Shown piece after piece: positions 56,781 through 64,000 of a stretch of 64,000 nucleotides of DNA (the stretch's first letter is position 1; every line of letters starts with the position of its first letter). The stretch is taken from NCBI GenBank assembly GCA_037176885.1, contig JAWWNJ010000115.1:496001-560000 (forward strand), written 5' to 3'. The notes under the pieces were generated by a model that searched no databases, had not been told where the DNA came from, and saw only the letters and a list, made by a program, of their open reading frames with translations. The stretch is from Favolaschia claudopus. Its lineage: Eukaryota > Basidiomycota > Agaricomycetes > Agaricales > Mycenaceae. The position numbers were made by a program, and so were the translations under genes.

Positions 56781-58456
56781 TAACGCGCTCTGACGACTCC
56801 CTTTTTTTGACAATCTTGAATGATATTTATTATGCATTTATCTAGCACGTTGAGTAATCTCGCACACCAGTTAAATCCAGCAATAAAGACGCAAGCATAC
56901 GAAGGCCACGACCCTGGTGAGCGGAATGCATCCTTGTCTCAACGCACTATGCAGCTGGGAAAAAGAAAAGAAATATTTCAAGCTCACTGGACATCGACGC
57001 ATGGGTCCTCCGAGAGTTGAACTCGATGTTATCCAAGACAAACTACCCGCATTGTCGATAGACGTCGGTATTCGACATCCTAGTGACGCTGGGGAATGTG
57101 ATTCAGTGATATGACCAGTGAGGAGCATTGGGGGCAGCGAACGATCCAGCGATGGTGTGAAAACTGGAATTGGGTTGAATTCGAACGAATGCCCGAAGTG
57201 AACTCCAGAGTAACGCCAAGATGAAGAACAATTTAGGCGCCCAGGAAAGTGGAAACAGGAGTCAGATAAAATCGAACCCAGATCTCCGCGTACAAACAGA
57301 GGACCGCATGCTGCATCGTGCGGAATTCCCAACAAAGCCCGTTGTTACGACGTATAAGTACTGCGTTAAGTAAGGATGAGTTGGAAGACGGATGGATGAG
57401 TGACCCCAAGACGTATCGTCCTACCGAGAAGGAAGAACGAAAAAAAAGGAAACGGAATCGAGTCTTAAGGTACTGTGACGGGGTCACCGAACTCGGCCTG
57501 AACACAGAACCTGATCGGGTACTAATGGTAGTGTCTGGATTGTAAACTCAGTCGGCCCTGGAACACGGTTCAGCGAGAATCAGATAATTGGCATTGAGTT
57601 ATATTACAGACGCACACAATACCTAGAAACATCACCGCAAAACAGAACACGCAGAGAAGAACAGGATCAGTTGCGCTTAGGGCGAGGTGAGAATTAAACA
57701 TTGCTCGAGGGCTAAAGGAACCAGCAATGATGTCGATGGCGAACGCCACCAAGACAGCGCTGGGCACCGTGAAGCCCCCTTTTCAGTCACTCGTGAGCCA
57801 GCGCATATGACTCCAATTGAGCGACTGAGATACAATGATACGCATAGGCTGCGCTAAATCCTCCTCGTCGCTGCGTTGGAGTCCCCTCCACCATCCGCCG
57901 TTCACCCCGAATCTACTGTACCGATCACATCTCGTAAACAAGGCGTGCCGGGGAGGAAGAAAAGGACAAAGAGAACAAAGGAAACCGGAACAAGAGAACG
58001 ATGAGAAAACGCAGAAAATGAATAAGACTAAACCAAGATTGAATGAATCGAGTCGAGTTCTCGATTGATCCCAACGCAAACACGTCTGTGCTCTGCACAG
58101 AAATTCAGCTCCTCTCCTCGCTTTCTGGCGGCTCGTAGGCACTTCGGCGTCGGCAAACAAAGAGAGAAGGGCAGAAAAGGGGAGAAAACAGCCAAGGAGG
58201 GAGACGTACCGAATTTCCAAATGGCCCGTCTGGCTCAGCCCCATCTGTACGCCGCCCTTCCACCATTACACTCAATCCACATGCACGCCGACAATTCCAA
58301 GTCCTACAGAAGCGGAAAAGAAACAAAGCGTCACCTTGGAAGGGTCGAGACCAAGAGAGCGACGAGAGGGGCCTGAAAAACGCGAGAAAGGAGGGGCAAA
58401 GAGGAAGGGGCGCGTCGGTCAAGTCGCTTGTCGGCGAAACCAGTCGAATTTGGGCC

Positions 58457-59070
58457 TAGTGTTTTGCCGGCCCTGGCTCAAAGCCAGAAGCCAGCCAAGC
58501 CAAGCCATGGCTTGAGCAAGCCAGGCCAAGCCGTTTCTCTGGCTTCGTCTGGCTCTGGCTCCTGGCTTGAAAATTTCCGGGCCAAGCCAAGCCAGGTGAG
58601 CCATGGCTTTGGACATTTCCTTTGGCACGTAAAATCGACTCATATTTAATGCATGGAGGACACTTTGAGGCAAAGATTACCTGCACATAATTGTTTCCCA
58701 ACACTCTTCTGCAAATTTTCCGACGAACACTACAAATTTCGACGACAAAGTCAGTACCACTTCCAAATTAGGAAGGTCATACTGACGGTCGACGAGGGAA
58801 AGTTGCAGTGAGAGCATCAGGGGAGAGCTCTGCAAGTTTCAGTAATGTAAGTATTGTATCCCTGGACTTAATAATGTGATTTAACCTACATGGCACATCA
58901 AAATAAAGCGAATTAAAATTTAGTGGCAGGCCATGGCCTAAGCCAGCGGCTTTGGCTTGGCCCTGGCTTTCGCTGGCTCACGGCTCTGGCTTCATAATCT
59001 CTGAGCCAAAGCCAGATAAAGCCAGGCCAAAGCCATGGCTTTCGGGCCAAGCCAAGCCAGGAAAACACTA
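58457..59070. mobile_element. hAT-like MITE, 614 bp, with 8 bp target duplication
   Basis: TTTGGGCC flanks both sides (58449-58456 and 59071-59078). The ends are inverted: left TAGTGTTTTGCCGG and right, read inward, TAGTGTTTTCCTGG. Inside both ends are arrays of AGCCAAGCCAAGCC / GGCTTGGC words on opposite strands, so the element could fold into a long hairpin. The core (58620-58915) is AT-rich and not coding. An 8 bp duplication with TAG...CTA ends is the hAT signature. Confidence 0.85.
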
Positions 59071-60039
59071 TTTGGGCCTTGGCTCAGAGTCGGCGGCGTC
59101 AGAGTTGGCGGTGCCGTGGTGGTCGAAAGCTTCCGCCAGCTGGAGTTATCGAGGACAGCAGAGATTTGGCGGACTGCGCGTCGACGGTGAAGTGCTAGAC
59201 GGACGATGACGGCGAGAAGTTGGCGAGAAGCAAGAGTGAGTTGTTTGCTTCTGATTGGTGGACCTTTGATCCAATCAAAACGCCTCCTGCTTCCTAACCA
59301 CGACGCTCCCTCCTCGATTCCAAGACTCCGGGATCTTTGGCGACATTTACATCTAACGAGGGACTTTATATGCCTCTTACAACTATCTACCGCTGCTTTG
59401 AACTCGTGGCTCGTGGAAAGAAGTGCTGGCCGAGCCTGGCTCTAGACTCTGAGTCTCTGAAGACCAACGAACCGACGCGTTGCTTGACTGGCCAGCCACG
59501 ACCATCACTGGAACTCCGACTCGGGATCTCTTAAGCCTTTTGACTTTATTGTTTAACCACGTTCATATGGCGGTGAAACTTGTTCAAAGTCTCAATAAAC
59601 GCAAAGGTGGCAACCCAAACAGCAGTATCTTGGCTCGAGTCGACGATTTCCAACTCAGCGCATTCCGATTGTACTTGCATACCCGAATTCCGTCTCAACA
59701 TTCCACTCCTTCTCGCTCACCACAGCTACTACCACCTACAAACTCTAAACAAGGTCCAAAGCCCAACGAGCGCCGACAGTTCTGATTCCCGACAAAATAG
59801 CGTCCATACCGAGTTCGACTCTCTTCCTCTTGCCTTCGTTTGAGATTTTTTTCAGCTCCGCGCTACCATCCCCTGGTGTCCCTCTAGACCTCTCCAGCTT
59901 CATACGAACCAATAGTTTCGACTCGTTCAAATTAATATCCACCACGCACCCAACATCACATCTGAGTTCCTTCTTATCAACGCCCGCTTCTCAAATTCCC
60001 AAGAGAGGTCGATAGCGCACCTTCCCGAGCACCATACAT

Positions 60040-60095
60040 GAGTCGTATGCATCATACGTCTGACTGTGTTCGGCCCGAGTTCGACTCTCGGACTC
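60040..60095 (+). repeat. tRNA-like module, unit 3, first
   Basis: GAGTC / GACTC ends and a perfect T-arm CCGAG-TTCGACT-CTCGG in 56 nt. Confidence 0.45.
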
Positions 60096-60366
60096 TATAT
60101 TTCGTTGAAAGATGGTAGCTCTTTTCCTGATTGTCGTCAGAGCTCCGAATTCATTCCTATCCTTCACTGCCTCTGGAAATTTTTCACAGTCGTGGCAAGG
60201 AGGTAGGCAGATTTCGCGTGAGCATACCACCCAGAACTTACCTACCACCCAGAGCATACCACCCAGAACTTCGAATATCAGGTTTGGTTTGCCACGTATC
60301 TAACGTTCCCGTTCAAAGGCAATTTCTCCCTCAGTTCTCCCTGATGAAGGCAAAGTCCAGAGCTGC

Positions 60367-60424
60367 GCTCCTTCTCGAATTTGCATTCGTTTGACGCTCA
60401 TTCCGAGTTCGACTCTCGGGGAGC
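60367..60424 (+). repeat. tRNA-like module, unit 3, second
   Basis: GCTCC / GGAGC ends and a perfect T-arm CCGAG-TTCGACT-CTCGG in 58 nt. Confidence 0.45.
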
Positions 60425-60430
60425 ATCTGG

Positions 60431-62894
60431 GTGAAATACGCCTGAGCTACCTTTTCTTTTGTATGAATGGCGGGACTGCTGGTTAAAACCCGTAGGACCT
60501 GAAGAGAGTTCTCTCTCCCCAGGTATAAATCCCCAGTATCCACCAGTTTATAGTAGTTGTCGTAGGTCTTTCCCTTTGCAGCGTGCATGCACACCATCCT
60601 AATTCGCGAGAAATAGGCCCAAGGACTTTTGGGAACATCAATCAAGCCTTGATGCATGGGCATTGAAACCATCGAGATCGGAGGAATTTGAGGGTTGACT
60701 TGATAGGTTTGCGAACATAAAACATTAAAGCGAATTTTAAACTACTTGACATTTGCGGAACCACTCTAGCGACGGAACGGTTTTGTATTGTTCGACGTAA
60801 ACTTGCGATGGGAGGTAGGATTTCCACGCCCAGCCGCGGTATTGGACACGCGTTGGCCTCCACTTGTGCCGTTATTCCCCGCATCGCCGCCGACAAACTT
60901 CATTTTGATAAATTTGTATCCTTCCACACTATGGTCACCCCATGCGCGCACCAGCGCAGCCGCAACACCGGAGGGGAGGCCCGAGATGCGAAGCACATCA
61001 TTCTTGCGCTCGATTTCGAATGCACCGAGGGACGGGTGTTGGGGGAGTGCGGTGGCGAGGTGGAGCTCAAAGACTGACCGTGCTGACAGGTGATCCGTAA
61101 GATCCCGGGAAACTGGACCGAAATCGATATCCCCGCTGTCAGCTGTTGCGTGTCCTCACGAACGAACAACGAAAAGTGCCCTTTTTTCCCACGCTCTTTC
61201 TAATGAGTTTTCGAATCCCATTAGAATGAAAGCTAATGGTTTTCAGTTTTGTGACCGTGAGAGTAGTCTGACTCGGTGAAATAGACCCTAACCATAACTT
61301 ACAGAAATTTTATTGATGGGCACGGCTTTCGGCATGTTCTGATGCCGTGCCAATTGCCGGCCAGGTTGAAGTTCCAAGTTCCGAGTTCGTTCCGAGTCAA
61401 GCAACAAGCTTAAGTTGGTTCACAACCTGAATTAAATTCCAACGGATTCAGCAATCTGAAGGCTGACGAGCATTTTGGCATATAGTCGTAAGCCAGGAAG
61501 CGTACTGTACGTGGTAAGTAAGTCAAACGTGCTAACACTGCTAATCTCAAGCTAGTCATGGCACAGTCTGGGGGGGAATACTTAGCAAGATAATAGATTG
61601 TCGCTTGTTATTTATTGGATTGTTGTGAAAATAATAAAGTACGAGTTTTGCCGCGCAACGCGACGGCCCGCTACCCACAAGTACACAGGTTCGTCCTCAG
61701 AAGAAGAAAAAATGCACAGGTACGCCATTTTCCGAGCCATCGGCAGCCAGCCCCAGACTGATGATCAACCAACCTGATCAACCGATCTCGGCAACGGACC
61801 CCAGGCCCAAGCATTGGCTATGTAGCCTTTCGAGTTCATTTTCAAGCGGTTTTTTTCCCTCTGCACGGCAATGTTTGATGCATGAGACAGTGGTACATGG
61901 AGTACCTACTGTATAATTATATGATTTTTCTACCTTCATCTTCCCTCTTCCAAAAATATCAGACCGGACACAAGAATGCAGTTCCAGTAATGTAAGTATT
62001 CGATTGAACCACTCAACGAAGTCAGCGAGCTCTGGCAATTTAAAATACATTATTGGAGGTTGAATTCCCAATTCATGGACATAATGGGCTCGATATATGA
62101 CAGGTACAAAACAGGGAAAACCTCTCCGTGATGTTCGATCAGATGGCAACTGATGACCATTGACGGGCCGAGGTCCTGGTATCCCAAAGACCTGTGTATT
62201 TTCTGACGAACTGTGCGCAGCAGTGTATTTTCCCCCTTTGGAATACAGGTTGTGTATTTTTTCGCCGACCTGTGCACAAATTGTGGAAAACCTCCATTAG
62301 GTGCGTATTTGGGTGCCAAAATGCCTGTAGTGGTGCAACAAATAATAATGTTACACTATTACAGCCATACTTTTGTTTCCTTGCTTCCTACGCACGTGGT
62401 ACTCCATCATTGCAATCTGCCCCTATCATCCCCCTCCTCAAATTTCTACCCCTTCTCAAATGCACACAATGTTAATCCCTTCGCCTCACATCTTGGTTCT
62501 CCCATCGCCGCTGTTACTGCTTCTAGCGATCTCATCTGCTCTCTGTGCTTATTTATCCATCCTGCCTCCGATTGTAAGGATCAATCAAGGCGCTGCCACT
62601 GCTCTAGTCTCGTGACCAGACTCTTATGACATCCCAAAGGGAACCCTGTCATAAGAGTCTGGAACAATCACCGGCTGTCGAACCATACCATGGCCTTATC
62701 AAAATTGATTGCTTTTTCACACACTATGTGGCCTCCTCGGAGCCTCTTCCGAGCTTCCGGATAAGTTTCTCACGTGTTTGCCTGCCCTTCGGCGCGTGTT
62801 TAAAGCGTGTTTTCGACGCGTTTTTGAGTCCTTGTCCTCTACCAAAGCACACACAACCCTTGCCTTTAGCTCTACAAAGTCTCTGTGCAAAGAT
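60431..62894. other. Spacer with unassigned fragments
   Basis: On the minus strand 60430-60672 reads like protein (KTYDNYYKLVDTGDLYLGR) but lacks splice partners. Around 60800-61090 both strands are open. Three GTGTATTTT words near 62195-62260 form a short local repeat. From about 62370 the sequence is CT-rich, the likely leader of the helicase gene. Confidence 0.35.
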
Positions 62895-63803
62895 ATGGAC
62901 TCAGATGCCTCAAATATTCGACTTACATCTCGTACACATACAAGATCTACATCTACATCCAGTGTTACTTCCTCTGTGTCTACTCCATTGCGTCCAAGTG
63001 GGCTTCGGGCTATGTCTACAAGCTTTGATTCTCCAGTGAATCCTCTAGCTCCTGTTTCAACTCCCAAACAATTTAGACATGGCTTTGAAGCTCAACCAAA
63101 AGCTTTACCTCTTAAACCATATTCCTTAAATAGCCCAGGCACTCCGACTCAAGCAGCTTTTGTATCAGCACAGAATACTGCCTTACAGAATATTCTAACT
63201 CTGGATCCTGATCAATGGACTGAGATTGCAAGGGAGGCTAGGCTCATACCTGAACAAGCAAAAGTTCGTTCTTTCCAGGTTCAAGTCTGTAATGCAATCT
63301 TGATGCGGAAAGGGGATTGTGTGGTGATATCAGCCACTGGCTCTGGCAAATCACTTACTTGGACACTCCCTCTCGCTGCGAGAAAACAAGGGATTTCCCT
63401 TGTTATCACACCCTTTACAAGTCTTGGATTGGAAGGTGAACTCCTGTATGTTTAAGTTCACATCTCCCTCTGTGATACTACTAACAAATCAATCAGAAGC
63501 AACACTGGAAATATATCTTCAAAGTTCATTTACTCAGAGCAGCACAGTCAACAAGACTATGAAGATATAGCTCAAGGTGATATGATGGTTGTCTATGTCT
63601 GCCCGGAAACACTGGAGAGCCCAGCTTTTGCCAGACTTTTACATTCAGATTCATGGAAGAAAAGATTGTCTGCAATATATCTTGATGAGGCACATCTTGT
63701 ACACCAGGCACGAGGCTGGCGACCTTCATACTCTCGCATCTATCAACTACGAAACATAATTGGGCATGCCATTCCACTTATCTGCCTCTGCCCGCAAAAT
63801 TGA
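62895..63803 (+). pseudogene. RecQ/DEAH-type helicase, N-terminal half, probably truncated
   Basis: Exon 1 runs 62895-63445 and exon 2 from 63497; the 51 nt intron is GTATGT...ATCAG. The first ~115 residues are Ser/Thr rich. Then come a Q-like motif (FQVQVCNAILMRKGD), Walker A ATGSGKSLTW, motif Ia VITPFTSLGLEGEL, YVCPETLESP, and motif II IYLDEAHLVHQ followed by GWRPSYSRI, as in RecQ-like 3'-5' DNA helicases. After IPLICL, where motif III (Ser-Ala-Thr) should be, the frame ends with CPQN-stop at 63803. Another frame then opens to the stop near 63968 without helicase motifs. I infer a small deletion or frameshift, or junction with another element. An upstream in-frame ATG exists at 62709. Confidence 0.65.
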
Positions 63804-64000
63804 CTGAAGGTGTGGGGTGGCACGCTCATATATCACAAGAAGATGAGAAACAGAGAATGAACGGAGATGTTGAATTTCCACAGAATGTGAAGGAAGACGA
63901 AGTGAGAGAGCATCTCCAGAAAATGCTCCCTTTCGAGCGGTATCAGTCAGACGGCTGGCTTCTTTGACACAAAGATCTGTAGACTTTTCCATGATCCACT
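63804..64000. other. 3' flank of the helicase fragment
   Basis: A rightward frame (GWHAHISQEDEKQRMNG and on to about 63968) looks protein-like but is not recognised. The gene or element continues beyond the window. Confidence 0.3.

Larger units (their letters stand above)
54440..59200 (+). repeat. Large repeat unit 2 (~4.8 kb) rich in tRNA-like modules
   Basis: It repeats the landmark order of unit 1: TGATGCGATCAAACACCTCTTG at 54490, then the GGGTCC module (55100), GTCGCGGCGAC module (55652), GAGGGAG module (55936), and modules near 56.31 and 56.73. Minus-oriented modules at 57.0, 57.27 and 57.48 carry the same CACCGA and GAACAC words as unit 1. It is shorter because the second internal copy is missing, and it carries a hAT-like MITE at 58457. 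Sequence identity is moderate, so the duplication is old. Confidence 0.65.
59200..60430 (+). repeat. Large repeat unit 3, truncated
   Basis: It begins like the other two units (ACGATGACGGCGAGAAG, then CCAATCAAAACGCCTCCTGCTTC) and holds two short tRNA-like modules, but the second half of the unit is missing. Confidence 0.55.

Noticed and set aside
50021..60424. Canonical nuclear tRNA genes
   Set aside because: T-arms and some acceptor stems are good, but D and anticodon arms do not fit standard tRNAs, so I list them as tRNA-like repeats.
1..64000. CRISPR array, operons, bacterial or phage genes
   Set aside because: Repeats lack regular spacer structure, and genes are intron-rich and singly promoted as in a fungal nucleus.

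Overview
This window is nuclear DNA from a basidiomycete fungus, most likely an Agaricomycete with a repeat-rich genome (Mycena-like; the genus is inference). The evidence is many 48-65 nt GT-AG introns, and gene families that are expanded or found only in such fungi: F-box-like, BTB/POZ, DUF6535, DUF6534, DUF6593, DUF202, a ricin-B-fold lectin, a large secreted DUF7223-type protein, and a protein-kinase-like family. No bacterial, organellar or viral segment was seen.

Layout. 1-5 kb: the 5' part of an F-box gene, a second F-box/LRR-like gene and BTB gene 1. 5-12.35 kb: a DUF6535 membrane-protein gene split by a 4.28 kb insertion made of two head-to-tail elements with identical ends. 12.3-13 kb: a ricin-B-fold gene that meets the split gene tail to tail. 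14.8-15.8 kb: a cluster of tRNA T-arm-like repeats. 16-19.8 kb: DUF202 and DUF6534 membrane-protein genes. 20.29-27.84 kb: a complete DNA transposon with ~125 bp inverted termini and an apparently intact six-exon gene for a 1606-residue transposase. Its right terminus is broken by a second, 1.72 kb inverted-repeat element that carries a small secreted cysteine-rich protein gene. 28.7-33.8 kb: BTB gene 2, a DUF6593 gene and the DUF7223-type gene. 35.5-41 kb: two MITEs (hAT-like and mariner-like) and two uncharacterised genes. 41.3-44 kb: a kinase-like-family gene with an exact 300 bp internal tandem duplication. 44-48.9 kb: GC-rich degenerate repeats. 48.9-60.4 kb: roughly 4.8 kb imperfect direct-repeat units crowded with tRNA-like modules and containing another hAT-like MITE. 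62.9 kb to near the end: a RecQ-like helicase fragment.

The genes do not form a pathway. The window reads as an accessory, duplication-prone region in which host gene families sit among transposons at several stages of decay. Exon models were built by hand from splice signals and frame continuity. Domain names come from recognising family motifs, not from a search.
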